A stretch of 64,000 nt of DNA, taken from positions 558,001-622,000 of the forward strand of contig JAXQJY010000027.1 of NCBI GenBank assembly GCA_037042185.1, given 5' to 3'. The notes beneath the pieces are model-generated. The model was given only the letters and a program-made list of their open reading frames with translations, searched no databases and was not told where the DNA came from. This DNA is from Sordariomycetes sp. S80-01Y. Taxonomy: Eukaryota; Ascomycota; Sordariomycetes. A program made the translations under genes and the position numbers. Of the stretch, positions 43,786-56,563 are shown piece after piece; the stretch's first letter is position 1, and each line of letters starts with the position of its first letter.

Positions 43786-44556
43786 CCTCAGAATTGCTCC
43801 GAAGACCAACACTCATGTAGAAATAGGAGGCCGATGATGTCAATGAAAGGCTTTTTATACGAAGGAGCCGCCCGATGTTGACCACACAGGGGACAACGTC
43901 GCACGAAGGTGAGAAGAAAAAGTGCAAGCGGTTAACACCGTGTGGAAATGACTGTAAAAATAATAGTGTGAAACGCTTATAGGACAATTCAGCTCCGTCA
44001 AGTTTAATGTCTTGCGGATTCAGGGGTCGAGATCGTGGGCACCTTTCACTCAATGTCAACAAACAGGGCGATGACGAGGTTGAGAAGGGTGAAAATTGTT
44101 AGTGAGTCGACTTCAGCTCACGTGACGCTCGGGTCTCGTCTCCTCGCAGCGCCGGTCCACGCCTTGATCTTCGACAACCAACCAACTGCATCCCTCAGAG
44201 CATCCTTGCATGAACCCACCGTGATTTCTTGGCTTCCCGAAATGGCAAAACACTTCGAGCAGGTTGATCCTGCTTTTCTCTCCATCACGCTCATCGTGCC
44301 GCCGTGATGGCGTCGACCACCAGCTTGGACCTTTCCTGTTCCAAGCGTGATCCTATACAATTTCTCTGACGGCGGCACGTCTCTTGCATGCCTCATAGCT
44401 TTCTGAACTGTTTCTCTGATTGGGCTTGAGACGGCATCCTCAGTACTTAACCAGCGTTTCCAGCCGTCCAACACCGAGCTCGTCGGTACATGCTTCCTGA
44501 TCAGTGGGTTTCGAGAGATACACACCATTATTGGAGCAACCTCGACGTCATTTGCC
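43786..44556. other. Divergent promoter region
   Basis: About 770 bp between the methyltransferase and a Zn2Cys6 gene. A minus-strand frame (44118-44606) overlaps the start of the latter and has no motif. Confidence 0.45.
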
Positions 44557-46177
44557 ATGCCTGGCGTTCCCAAATCCCAAGCTTGTAAAAACTGCAAGGC
44601 TCGCAAAGTCAGGGTCTGTCACCGTACACGCCACGCCAACCAAAGGGCTCCTAGCTAACCTGGCGCAGTGCGATTTGGACTGGCCAACATGTGGTCGATG
44701 CAAAAGAGCGAATAAGGTCTGTCCTGGGCCAGCCACCATGCTCAAATGGGTTGAAAATGGCGATTCTACAAGCCCTTCGCCCGTTCCGTCAGACTCCTCA
44801 GCCTCGGGCTGCAGGAAGGAATCGCCGCCCCAGCGAGTCAAAGCGTCTGGCGCCGTCAACACGCAGGCGTCCCCTGTTTCTATAGTGTCCGTCAAAACAC
44901 GTGGCGTGGCGGGAGGCGGCTCATATGGCCTGTTTCGGCTACGTACTAGTCCCAAGACCAGCCCAACCACCACTGCAGACCGACTTGCCGCACAGCTCGT
45001 CCGGCATTTGCAAGGACCCCAGAGACAGGTTCTCCTCAGCATTGCTTACTTTGAGTTTCTGCCCAATCGGCTTGGCCTTAGCGCGGCTCTACGAGACTGC
45101 GTGGGTCTCTTTTGCAGTGCGATGTCTCATTGCCAACGTGGCGCGAGCGCTGTTGGACTCGTGGACCTTGTGGCTGAGCCGTATGGGAAAGCGATAAGAA
45201 GCGTCCAGCGTGCTATCAATGACCCGCATGAACAGCTGCGACCTGAGACGGTCGCGGCCATCTGCGTCCTTGAACGCTTCGACGTGCTGTTCAACGTCCA
45301 CCGAAAACCTCATCGCAGCCTTCATGGCCAAGGCATCTGCCATCTCATGTACAAGAAAGGTCCACCGAACCTGAGCGATGATCTTGACACGCGGCTTGCC
45401 CTCGAAAGTCAGACAACTCTTCTCCCTTACTGGATATCTGATGGTGGTCACAACTTCTTTCTCGATGAAAATTGGAGAGATGCTATGGACGCATCGAGAC
45501 AGAAGCTGATGGAGGCCGATACAGCAGGCTTCCTCGGTCGAAGTTTTGGCATGGACCGTATTTCCAACTACTGGCCAGCTTTTATGGATGAATCGCGCTA
45601 TATTCACGCCAATCTTCTTGACCCTGATATCGGCACAAGGGTTGATGCACTTCTTAAACGCCTTGAGGGCTTGCGAACCGAGATCGAAGATTTAGGCGGG
45701 GATGTCGTTGACAAGGCTAGTCAATTAGGTTTGATGACCGTCGTTGAAGCCCCCAAGTGTCCAGGCGGCCGCGCTTACGACTTCTTTGAGCCATACCTGT
45801 TCGACCTGGTGGCCGGTTACTACCTCCTCAAGATCCTCTTCATAAAGATGACGATTGACATGTCTTCAATCAAAGGCCAGACAGCCAATTGGCTACAGGT
45901 CGAGCTAGAAAGGCTCTGCAGAGGAGTGTGCATGCTCGCCCCTTACATCCTCCAGCTGGGCCCTATAGCTTCTAAGCTGACCGCTACTGCGTTCTATCTT
46001 TGCTACCCACTCGCACCCACCGCGGAGTCGGACTTTTGCTTGCAATTCATCATAGATTCCGACAGGTACATGAACAGGTTGCCAAAGGATCCGGAGGCAT
46101 TGAAGGAGCACATATTGTTGGTATTCCGTGGTATTGTGGGACACATCCAGTTCCCGAATATCGAAGAGGGTTCGTAA
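44557..46177 (+). CDS. Zn(II)2Cys6 transcription factor
   Basis: Two exons: 44557-44613 and 44669-46177, with a 55-bp intron that lies inside the zinc cluster; 521 aa. Removing it gives ACKNCKARKVRCDLDWPTCGRCKRANKVC, a complete six-Cys cluster at residues 9-39. The intron contains GCTAAC as branch site and ends GCAG. The rest (LRTSPKTSPTTTADRLAAQLVRHL, LLSIAYFEFLPNRLG...) is of the PF11951-like type found next to secondary-metabolite genes. An O-methyltransferase lies 1.4 kb downstream on the same strand. Target unknown. Confidence 0.9.
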
Positions 46178-46537
46178 TGGAATTGGTGAGGTTTCCACTA
46201 GCAACAATCAGGGCCCATGGAAACGTCCTGAAGAGATTCGGTGTGGTCTCTAGCATAAACACAGAATATTCAAGAACTTCTGTATGTCCAACAAGATACA
46301 ACGAGCACGAGTGTTTCGAAAGTTTGGGCATAAGTAATGCCTCTGTGGTCAGATGAGCTGGGTGGCACCGCGATCTTCAGGCTTCTAAGGTCACTGGTGC
46401 TGGGCACTTTGGGCTTCTACCATGTTCTACTTCCGTTCGACTTATTTCACGGAGCTTTCTACGCTCCTTCCGATGACAAAATAAATTCTCCATCTTGATT
46501 GCCTGCGACTTCGCGGAGCACCGCATACGTTGCAAGA
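46178..46537. other. Intergenic
   Basis: About 360 bp of 3' flank; nothing was recognised. Confidence 0.5.
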
Positions 46538-46878
46538 TGAACGCGACCTCGGGTACCGTCATTGCGGTTCTAGGTAAATGGCAATGGATTGGGAGTTAGA
46601 AAGTCCAAGGCTACACTTACTATGCATGCTGCGGTCGCTGGAGTTGTCATTGCCATTGTACTGGGGATCCTGGGCTTAGGTGTGGGCATATTCCAGGCAT
46701 GGGTGGTTTATGTGGCTTGGAAGTACCCTGTAGAGAACAGAAGAGCTTCGTATTACGTACCAACCTTTACCACGCGCTCATCACCCTGGAGTTGATCATG
46801 TTTATCTCAATCTGCTATGCCATTGGGTTTATCAAAAAGGGAAGTGAGCCCAATCAGTTTTGGGTTTGTTGGTTTTAG
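46538..46878 (+). CDS. Possible small membrane protein (doubtful)
   Basis: Reading frames in this stretch encode a strongly hydrophobic segment (VVIAIVLGILGLGVGIF, about 46638-46690) followed, in another frame, by a second one (ALITLELIMFISICYAIGFI, about 46771-46835) ending in KKGSEPNQFW and a TAG at 46876. A start at 46538 and one or two short introns could join them (a possible donor is GTAAAT near 46575), but no junction is convincing. It may be a real small two-TM protein or a remnant of a larger membrane protein. No function assigned. Confidence 0.25.
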
Positions 46879-47184
46879 CTAGTACCCGAACGTGAACCGG
46901 CAAGCTTCATGAAGATGCCGCGAAAAACATGCAAGGAGAGATCCCCGAAACTGCGGAGAAACTTACATGGATAATCGAACCCTAAATCAATCTCCCTCTC
47001 TTGAGTATTTCTAAAGATGATTGCACTTGGGTAGCGGACAAGTCTGTGTGATCGCCGCAGGGTAAGTCAGTATGGGGCTCGGGTCGATCCGCTTCTGCGA
47101 GACATTGGGGCACCTCTCACCGACGATCATCACAGCCCACAACGCTTAAATCAGCCGCAAGCACGTGAAAGACATTTCTCCGAG

Positions 47185-47211
47185 CCCTGACAGCCCTGAC
47201 AGCCCTGACAG
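47185..47211 (+). repeat. Three tandem copies of CCCTGACAG
   Basis: Three perfect 9-bp units in the promoter region, about 380 bp upstream of the O-methyltransferase start. Confidence 0.7.
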
Positions 47212-47285
47212 TGACCAACGAGTGACGATCCCCCCTCCGAGCGGCACTGTCCTCGGCTTACGGCCTCGGCGGAGTGAGCCATTTT

Positions 47286-47300
47286 TTATCAGATTGATAA
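47286..47300. promoter_or_regulatory. Divergent GATA pair, TTATCA-GAT-TGATAA
   Basis: A perfect inverted repeat of two TGATAA sites with a 3-bp spacer, about 290 bp upstream of the O-methyltransferase ATG. Paired GATA sites bind fungal GATA factors such as AreA; nitrogen control is inferred. Confidence 0.4.
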
Positions 47301-47587
47301 GATGATCTGATTAAACATCTTAGTGGGGTAGACCCGCGTCGGCAGCGTCACCATCTATTGGACGTCGACATCTCATGAGCTCAATGGTCCCGCTCCGGTC
47401 CAGCAACGAGGGGTGATCGAAGTCCCGGTTGAGAAGGTGGCCTGTAGATCTAGGGACCCTCTGAAGAAGCTTCTTTAAAAGACGCGGGATAGCTCAGACC
47501 CCCCTCATTCTTCTGTTTAACCTTGTTTTACCTCTCCCCTGCTCTCTCCCCCTCCACCTCCCAGCCCGTCCATCAGCCTTGACCATC

Positions 47588-49016
47588 ATGGCCCAGCCAA
47601 CCACTTTGAATGACCTCGCTGCAAAGGTAACTGAGCTGTCGCAGACCTTTACCAAGTTCCTCGGCGACAATGGCATCCCCGAGCCAAGCCTCAACGCCGA
47701 CAGCCCCACGAGCTACAGTGGACTGAATGGCGAGATGTTCATGTTGCGTCAGCAGCTGATAGATACGCTGAATGACATGTGGATTGTCACGCAAGGACCT
47801 AGCGAGAGTATTTTCAACTACTGTCACAACGTGCGTGTGTTCCCCGTGATACATGCGCCAGCAACGACTGATTGTCTGCCTAGGTCATGCCCGACACTGC
47901 CTGTCTGAGCATGCTGAATCACTTCGACTTCTGGTCTGCTGTCCCCTTGGATGGTGAGGCCACTTACGAGGAGATATCCAAGCACACCGATCTACCCGTC
48001 GAGGTTGTGCAAAGGGCGTTGGAGCACGGCACTACCCTCCATCTCTTCACCAGGGGCTCCAAGCCTACTTCTGTCAAGCACACGTCCCGTTCTGCGGCCT
48101 TGCTCAAGAATAAAGGACTCCGCGCCTTGGTCTCCACTGTGATTGACGATGCTGGCCCACCAATGACGGTCATGAACCAGCAGCTGCGCAAGTACTCGCT
48201 TGGCAAGAAAGAACTGACCAGGGATATGGACAAGACGGCATTTGCCCTCCTGCAGAGTGGAGAGCTGACGAAGGGGTGGAAGACGAGCTGGGAGCTGTTG
48301 GAAGAGGATGGCGAGGGCGAGAGAAAGGGATGGAGGCAGAGGAACTTTGTCGACTTCATGGCGTACATCAAGGAGATCTTCCGGTTAGAGGACGTGATTA
48401 AGGGGGCTTACGACTGGAAGAATGCTGGCAACGCAAAGGTGATCGATGTAAGTACAACCACAATGATGAGAGTTCAAGGAAACGCGACTGACATTCACAG
48501 CTTGGCGGATCTGGTGGACATGACAGTGTGGTCCTTGCGAAGGAGTTCCCGAACCTGGAGATCATCGTTCAAGACCTTCCCGAGGCTGAGCCCCGATTCA
48601 ACGACAACACTCCCGCGGAGCTGAAGTCGCGATTGTCGTTCCAGGCTCACGACTTCTTCAAGCCCCAGCCAGTTCAAGCGGATATTTACATGATCAAGCT
48701 CATCCTGCACGACTGGCCCGATGCGGAGTCCATCAAGATCCTGCGCGGCCTGGTGCCGGCGATGAAGCCAGGGTCTCGCGTACTCTTCATCGATTACGTC
48801 GGCAAGCAGGGCAATGCCTCGGAGCTACCGCGGTCCATCCAGCAGATGGGCACCGCCACCGATTTGAGGATGATGGCCTTGTTCAGCTGCGAGGAGAGAC
48901 CGATTGATGCGTGGAAGGAGATCTTCAGGAAGGCTGATGAGAGGTTCGACATTGTGCGTGTTGAGGCAAACCCACTGACCTTCTACGTGGTCATGGAGGC
49001 TGTCTGGCGAGGGTAA
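47588..49016 (+). CDS. SAM-dependent O-methyltransferase (PF00891 type)
   Basis: Methylates a hydroxyl group of a small molecule, as in fungal polyketide or phenolic pathways. Three exons: 47588-47830, 47884-48447 and 48501-49016; both introns 53 bp and phase 0; 440 aa. An N-terminal helical dimerisation domain (residues about 1-200, with SMLNHFDFWSAVP and EEISKHTDLP winged-helix) is followed by the SAM motif VIDLGGSGGHDS, restored by intron 2 removal, and IYMIKLILHDWPDAE, which holds the catalytic His and following Asp. The family's usual length and order are kept. Its neighbours do not include a backbone synthase; the Zn2Cys6 gene upstream is a possible regulator. Confidence 0.92.
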
Positions 49017-50030
49017 GCGAACTCTTCGCTAAGCGGGAACACCAAGGCAGAGAGGGGTTGGAGCGGATGATAAACCAAGGAACTTTAGGGAATGACGACA
49101 TCTTCAGTGGATGGTAGTCGCAGCACGCTGGTACAGCAGCTCTTGCAAGAAGTCCTGCATCTCCTAATCGACTAGACCGTGTCAGCTCATCGTTAATGTG
49201 GGGATCATATTTCGCGACTGAGATATTGTAATAGCAATCATCCCTAATGATGCCTCGTCACGCTCAAAGGTTCGCAAAGCGAGCGACTTAACATGCAAGG
49301 CGATGTAACTGTTGTAGTCTCCGTAGGCTTGACTGTTACCTTCACTCTAGGACGTCAAGAACGTAGACCAGAAGGAGGTTGGCTGCATGTGTCTGTGGGT
49401 GTGTACAATGTATATCGGTCCAATCAGTTTAGCCGTTGAAATGAGCCAGCTCATTGTGGCATCACTACCACCGTCAGATTCTCCTTTCCAAACAGGCCGA
49501 TGATCTCTAAGATTATTGCTCACGTTCGAGCAGTGTCTAAGGGGTGTCGTGCACGGCCGGCTTGACAAGGCTGTGAGTGAACTGGCTCCGAGTTCAGCCT
49601 AGCCACAATGCACGGCTCGTCGCACCGCATAGCTAGTGCCAGCCTGATCTAAATTTGATCACCACCATGAACAGAGCCTTGAGTAAACACCTCACGGACG
49701 AATCTGAAGGCGCGGAAACACCTCCAAGAATCCCTGTTAGCGTCGTTTCTTTGATTCTATTCCGCCGAGGAAACCACCACTAGCACTGGTTCTTGGGCTC
49801 GTGACCAGCAGGTACAGGAGGCTGATCAGTGAAGCTGATTTAGCTCCGATGACAAGGCTCTGCCTCCAGTGTTGTATGCCTTGGCTGCCTGCCGCTGCTG
49901 CTGCTGGCCTTGTGGGCCGCGTAACCCCTGGATAGTATTAAGAGATATCAGGATGAACCCGTCGCTGCAGGTATGCTTTCTACTTCGCGCTCTGTCCAAA
50001 CCAAGTTTTGAGAGAAGAAGCTGTTACTCC
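49017..50030. other. Gene-free stretch
   Basis: About 1 kb. The frame of the next gene is open back to 49869, but the first Met in good context is at 50031. Nothing else was recognised. Confidence 0.45.
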
Positions 50031-52416
50031 ATGTCGACAATGTCGCAACCAAGCCTTCCACCGAGGCCACTCTCCCTCGTGCCGCATCAGCCAGATGGCG
50101 TGCGGGATATGCCGATTCCTCGCCGACCAGTGGGTGCTTCTCTCAGCAACCGATCCAGCCAGCAAAGCACCGAGAATCTTCGCCTCTCGGCTGGCTCAAC
50201 TAGGGTCGACTTTACATCTCCACTCCAGAGCCAAGTTGGATCACCCAACCTGTTCGAGCCGGGCAATAACGACGGAAACGAACAAGAAGCGCTGACTGAT
50301 GAATCTTCCATGGGAAAGACGAGGGCCGGCTACGAGGAACTTCTCCAGTACCCCTCACCGTACGAGCCAAGCTTCCATCACCGCCAAAAGCCCTGCCGTG
50401 ACAGCTCCTTCTATCCGCGCCAGGACAAACATCGGAATTCCTGCATGTACCATCTCAAGGCATGGGGACCCGAAGTGGCCTGGTGTGCTCTTGCGCTAGT
50501 GCTTCTACTGGCAATTGCGGGAATTCTCAATCACTACAAGGAGCGCACAGAGAAGAAATGGTTCAATGGAGAACTCACGCTGAACGCAGTCGTGGCTTTC
50601 GTAGCCACGCTCTGTCGGGCTTCGATGGTAATACCTATAGCGGAGTGCATATCCCAATTGAAGTGGAATTCTTTCGCCTCGGGGAAGCGTCCTTTGAAAG
50701 ACCTATATGCTTTCGACCAGGCTAGCCGAGGACCCTACGGATCAATGGTATTGCTATTCAAGACTAGTGGCAGGTAAGCGTTGTTTTCTAGCATAGCCAT
50801 CTCTTTCATACCCTGTTCAAGGTTGCTAACATGGCACATAGGCTTCTAGGAGTCGTAACTGTCGCTGCTCTTGTCGTCGTATCAAGCCTCGTCACATCCC
50901 CTATGACCCAAGCAACGATCGACTACCATGCCCCCAAGCAATTTGAGAACCATCTTGCGAATGTGACAAGACCCATCGCGTTGGATAGCTTCCCTGCCGG
51001 AGTCAAGGAAGATATGAAGCGTGCTGCGCTCCGATCAATGTTCACTGAGAACTTCGAGCCGGAGCCCTTCAAACCAGAACCCCATTGTCCCACATCTAAG
51101 TGTGAGTGGGCCTGGTTCGAAGCGCTTGATATTTGCGCGACCACAGACAACTTAACGAAAGATATTGAGTATAGTCCCACCGACTACGCTACTTATAAGG
51201 ATCTCTACAAGACAGAGAATCCCGATGGAATTTCTGGTGCCAATCATGAAACGAAATATACTAAGATTTCTTTTCGCGACATACCTAACGCCGTTTGGGT
51301 GAAAGCAACCGCCACAGCGACGAGATTTCTTCTATATTTATCTGGTCCCCAAATCGCTAAAGGCGGCAATACTCGCGAGCTGCTAGCTCCATGGGACCGT
51401 GGGAATATCAGCCACTTCTCGGACGTGTTCCTTGGCAGCCTGGTGCTCACCTACGTCCCTCCTTATGCGCCAAACTTTGCAGATACTGGCCAGATCGAGA
51501 TGTTGGAAGCCATCCAGGTTACATGGCATTGGTGTGTGAAGAATTACACCATTGGTAAGAATGCAACGACGGACTACGTGGATGCGTCCGTGTCCAAGGA
51601 GCAGATACCCAGACGCTTCTCCCCTTACAAAACTCAACTTCAGCCAGACAAAAAGGTCAGCAGGGTGCCGGGTTACTCGGAAGACTTTATTGGGGAGGCA
51701 CTATCCGGAGGCCAAGGCTCCACAAGGGGCCCCTCGAATGAGATAAGACATCAGATGTGGAGGATTTTCTATCCGGAGACGGATCTTGAAGGCGAGGAGA
51801 CAGAAGATGCGGTGCTGACGACGGATCCCAACGACTATATGAAGAACAAAACGCACTACTCAGTTCTTATAGAAGAGATGGCAAATGCCGTAGCCATGTC
51901 GATGGGGAACGTGTAAGTTTTAACCTGAAAGTCACAATCAACCAACCTTAACTAATATTGCGAAGAATTCGTCAACTCGGAAATGACGGAGAGAACGGCC
52001 CATCGACAAACGAACTGCGCAACGCAACCACGACTGCTGATAATCCAGTACTTCGTATCAGGTGGAGATGGCTGTCCCTCCTTGCAACACAGGTTCTTTT
52101 CACTATCTTGTTCCTTCTATACGTGGCGATAAACACGGCCATAATGGATGTTGAGATTGTCAAGAGCTCCAACATCGCCGAGCTACTTGCGCTTCATCAA
52201 AGGGGGGATGAATCGCACGATGCCGTGAGCATTGACGGTAGATCCCTGCCACCTGGAATCTACCCGAGCCTGGAAGATGACGTCTTCGGGAAACTGAAGA
52301 GACAGAAAGGTTTCTCTCAAGGGTGGGTGCTCGAGCTAGACTCGGAAGTCCCTTCTTCGAAGCGCGATCGTTGGAGCACAGTACGCAAATCACTTTCTGG
52401 GCTCTTCAAGTTTTAG
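50031..52416 (+). CDS. DUF3176 membrane protein
   Basis: Three exons: 50031-50773, 50842-51912 and 51966-52416; introns of 68 and 53 bp; 754 aa. A Pro/Ser-rich cytosolic N-terminus (about 130 residues) is followed by the PF11374 (DUF3176) core: WCALALVLLLAIAGIL (TM1), WFNGELTLNAVVAFVATLCRASMVIPIAECISQLKW and then FDQASRGPYGS, where this family is most conserved. A third TM follows the first intron (LLGVVTVAALVVVSSLV). A long, probably extracellular domain with several N-glycosylation sequons leads to a last TM (LLATQVLFTILFLLYVAI) and a basic tail. The family is common in filamentous fungi and has no known function. In-frame starts upstream (49951 region) are possible. Confidence 0.85.
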
Positions 52417-53363
52417 AATTCACCTTTGCATTAATAGGCTCGGGGCTTGGTTCGCAGAAATATTAATATTAGAATAATAGCATCATCCGTACCTTTATTA
52501 TACCCTGTAGTTTGTCTCTTTGGTGATCAAAATTGAGAGGGGCATCCTGGTATATCTAACGCCGGCAGCATGTGAACGAGCCCAAGATGAGTCCACTCCA
52601 AGTTCGAAATGAGTGACTTTCTTTAGTGAGTTCTACTCCCCTCAACACCCAGTTATTCCCTCCTGCTCGTACAGGTGTGGGGTACTGATTGACAAAGAGT
52701 CCATTCTGCCAGCCAAGGATCACAACCCGTACTGGTCCTTTGACCAAAGAGGCTCCGGCGGGTGGACTCTTCCCTTTCAGAGTTGACTGGGTCCATTCTC
52801 AATCAGCGTCTTCGGTTCGGACAATGCTTGAGGTACAAAGCAAGGTCGACGAAAACCGAAGCTGAAAACTCTGTGCGACTAAATGATTGACCCGAATGTG
52901 AGAAGAAGCCAAGTCAGCTGTCAACTGTCACAAACCCCATGCGACGGACGCCACCCGAAGTTCAGAGGAGGCCTCATCAGATGAATCTGCGTGTAATATG
53001 AGCGCAAAGGCCCCCTATTCTGGGACCCACAATGAGGAATCATGAGCTTATTCTCTAATAAGAATAAACCTGAAAGCCAGTTCCCAAGAAACAGCCTCAA
53101 TTGTGAGTGGAGTGTCGCATAGCGCGGTAGCTTGAGGCCGAGTCGCGCCAAGTGCCAACACTGAGAGCCAAACGGCCAACAAAATGAGAGGGCTCGACTA
53201 GGCAAATCACCGACCGCAGAATCGGTCAGAGGTCCCCAGATGCGTAGCCTTGACATGAGCACACACGTTTCTAGCAAATGTAACTGCTTGCCGTCGTATC
53301 TTGAGGTGACATGTCTTTCAAACAGGTCACCAGCATGTTGGAGGTGATTTCCAAAGTATGTTG
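52417..53363. other. Intergenic, convergent genes
   Basis: About 950 bp, AT-rich just after the DUF3176 gene. A minus-strand frame (52921-53394) without motifs overlaps the end of the next gene and is not called. Confidence 0.45.
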
Positions 53364-55593
53364 CTATCCGCTTCGGCATCGCGCGACTGCGCACTCAGCT
53401 AAGCGTGTGACCTCGGCGCCAAATCGATCGATCCTACCCAAGTAGTTGACCTCTTCCGGCGTAGCCTCGCTCCTGGGCATCTTCCTGATGATATCCGACG
53501 CTGTTCTGATGAGCTCCAAATCCAGCTCTGCGTACTCGTTGTCCGGCCTACGCAATAGGTTGAAGAACAGACACATAAAAGCGGAAAGGGGGTAAAAGTT
53601 AAATATCCTGTTGATGATCGATAAGTAAGGTGCTGAGCGATGGTCGGAGTCTGTACTGACCAGAAGGCCTCGCCATCAAGGCGATGCGCAGCGAGACTGA
53701 GGAAGATCAGCGTGGACCTACTGGCTTCCACTGACAGATCCAGGCTGGACTGCAAGCCAAAGTTGGTCTCGCTGGCTTCATTGCTTTGATCGCCCGCACA
53801 GCGTCCGCTTGCGCGATGGATGATGCTCAGCAGGTGATGGTAGGCCAGGTGCAGCTCAATCTGCAGCATATTCTCGGATTGCGCCATGTATTCACTGAGC
53901 TTTGCGCTTTTGCGTATGGCCAGGCTCGGGGCGTACTCTGTTGGAATGGAGACCCGCCAGCGCTCGAGCTCTTCATCCAGCTCGCGGATCGTGAGGAGCA
54001 GCTCCGCATCGGACTTCTTCGACGCTGCAACCGAGAAGAGCTCTTTCGCCGCTCTCGACTTGATCTGGATGAGCCTGAGGTCTGAAATAAGCCAAGGCAT
54101 CGGTAGCTCATCAGGCTCATAGGTGCTTTGTCGAGTTCGGTACACGTGCTCGCGATACCCCTCGGGCAAGGTGAGGTCGCAGTATTCGTCCCCGACAATT
54201 GGGGGCTGACCTGACCGCAGCGTAACTTCTTTGTCAAAAATGTAGCACAACCAGAACATGGAGCGCAAGTGATGGTCATGGCGCTCCTGTAAGGTAAGCT
54301 CGCGGTCCTTGGGCATGGTTGGCACGCGTGTGTGGCCACCGAGAGCGAAGACTATTCGACAGGCGATTGCGTGATAGATACCGGTACCTGACACGTTGCC
54401 CTGCTTGGCTTTCCAAACCATCTGTTTCGGTCAGTTGAATGTTGCGAAATACTCAGTCGAATGTGTGGGCACCCTACCATCATGAGAGAGGCCTGCAATG
54501 TCGCCAAGCTCGCGTCTCCCGACACGCGGATGAGCAAATTTTCAGCCTGATACACGCAAGCTTCTGCATCGAGGTGTTTTGAGCCTTGCGCGCTAGTGAA
54601 CTTTTCGGCCGTGATTGCACAGACAGCGAAGACGCAAGCTCTCGCGCTGAGCTGAGCTACAGTCCAAGAGTCACCAGAAGCGGGGGAGCTGTAGGCCAGC
54701 CTCCTGGTTTCCTCAAACAGCAAGCGATCAATGAAGGGGAAGCAGCGGCTAAAATCAGAGCGAAGAAATGTCTCGACCAAAGATTGGACTACCCATGGCT
54801 CGGGAAGCGCAACGCCCTCAGTGAGACTGCCACTGGGGCGAGGAGGTGAAGACAGGATGATCGGCCCCTGATCGCCTGGGTCCTCAAAGTCGGGCCACTC
54901 ACCGGTAACGGCATGGATCCATCGTTTGCAGCGGTTGGTAAACTGGGGCAAACCTGTGGGCGAGCACAAGGTGCCGAAGTTGTGACTGAAGAAATAGAAG
55001 TGGCTCGCTGGGTTTGTGGGCTCATCAGACAGAGGGTGACCAGATGCAGGCGAGGTAGACTGCGAGTCGTTCGTGGACGGTGGTATCAGTATGGCATCTC
55101 TGAAGGACTGAACAGTGATTGGTGTGTTGGTAGTGTCAGATGTGGCAGAGCCGAGGCCACCGTTCTGGAGCTCGCGCACGCGAACGAGCTTGGCCTCGAT
55201 CAACTCCAATCTCTTGGCGATCTCAAGGGTCTCTTTGCACTTGCGCTTCGAGCTGCATCCTACTCAGCCTAAAGGATCAGAGCACTGAAGAAAGCAATGG
55301 CGCACGCACCGTGACGTGGTGGCCCTGCGGCTGGGGCGGTCGTATGTGCAGGCCAGATTGTGGTGTTGACACCAGTTACAAGGATGGCCAGCCTCGGCCG
55401 TATCGCACAAGATCTGTCATACCTGAGTCAACATCGAGGATGGGGCATCAGAGACACGAAATCAAGGCCTTTCCCGTTCCAAGATGCCCGTTTCCTTGCT
55501 CTTATCACGAAAGACGATGGGCAGTATAGATTGTGAAAGGCTTACCTTACGTGCTGAGCAGGAGTCGCACGCGCGTCGCCGTGCGGGTGACAT
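53364..55593 (-). CDS. Zn(II)2Cys6 transcription factor (five exons)
   Basis: Exons 55593-55546, 55413-55310, 55252-54478, 54421-53661 and 53607-53364; introns of 132, 57, 56 and 53 bp; 643 aa. The zinc cluster is split by the first intron: ACDSCSARK joined to ILCDTAEAGHPCNWCQHHNLACTYDRP. The third exon continues SKRKCKETLEIAKRLELIEAKL, a likely coiled-coil linker. The PF04082 domain follows: FPFIDRLLFEE, ARACVFAVCAITA, IYHAIACRIVFALGGHTR, HLRSMFWLCYIFDKEVTLRSGQPP. The last join gives WIFNFYPLSAFMCLFFNLLRRP, conserved near the end of this family. The 132-bp first intron is long for this window and its borders are less certain. It is divergent from the ABC transporter and may control it. Confidence 0.85.
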
Positions 55594-56563
55594 GTTTGCT
55601 CGTCTGGATGGAGAATCAGATATCCAGGAGGGCGGAGAGGGTGGTGGCCAAGGCGAGAGCGGGACGACAACCCAATTAGTTGGGTCCGCGGCGTAGGCAA
55701 AGCTGTCACCGCAAGCCTCAGAGCCAGAACAATGAACGCATCATCGTCAAGTCTGTCAACCGGCCACGGCGGGCGGTCAGGGTGCTTCGTAAATGCCGAC
55801 GCTGCGCTATGCCGCTGAGTAAGCGGAGTTGATGGGCTTTTGATGGTGTCCGACGTCCTGCCCGGCTCCACTTCAGGCCGCATTGATACGCTTTCCACGC
55901 TGTTAAGCTCCAACTGGGCTGAAGCTAATTAGACCAACCTGGACCCCACATGAGGCTTTGCAGAGGTTTAAAGGCAGCTAAAAGGGGTTTTCAAAGGGGC
56001 TCGGCCTCCGACGGTTACAAATCAGCGTTCCGACTACCGACCGGGGTTGAGCAGCCAATACCTCGGGCGTGGTTGGCGGGAGGCTCAGCCAATCTAACTA
56101 TGCGCGTAGGGACCACGCTACAGGAGCCCACCGTCTGCCGCACGTCAAAGGTAGAGATTGCCCCTGACTCAGCGGCCTTCGATACGAAAGCCCACAAGCG
56201 CGAGCCGAAGCGGGCTCGGGATCTGACATGCTTGTACCCGTAGTCCGAAGTGCAGATCTCACGACGGTGCTTTAGTCTCTCCGAGGATTCTTTTCTCCTA
56301 GGGTGTAGCCATGTTTCTTTTTCTTTCGGAACATGCGGCTTCGGATGTGTCTCAGGGCCCGGGACTCCACCCCTTTATCGTGTTGGGGGAGAGCCACGTC
56401 TGATGCAATTCAATATATAAGACGGCTGCCTATGAAACGCAGCTCATGTTCTCCTCCAAACTTGAACATTCATCAGTAACCTTGAACGAAATTACTTGAC
56501 CATTGCTGAATACCGTCGAAGAAGCCCGGGATAACAGCTCTAGCCACAGCTACAACAGCGGCC
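55594..56563. other. Divergent promoter region, Zn2Cys6 factor / ABC transporter
   Basis: About 970 bp; no gene was recognised. A TATA element near 56414 serves the transporter. Confidence 0.5.
56414..56420 (+). promoter_or_regulatory. TATA box of the ABC transporter gene
   Basis: TATATAA about 144-150 bp upstream of the ATG at 56564. Confidence 0.45.

Larger units (their letters stand above)
46879..47587. other. Promoter region of the O-methyltransferase
   Basis: About 700 bp containing three tandem 9-bp repeats and a GATA palindrome, listed separately. No gene was recognised. Confidence 0.5.
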
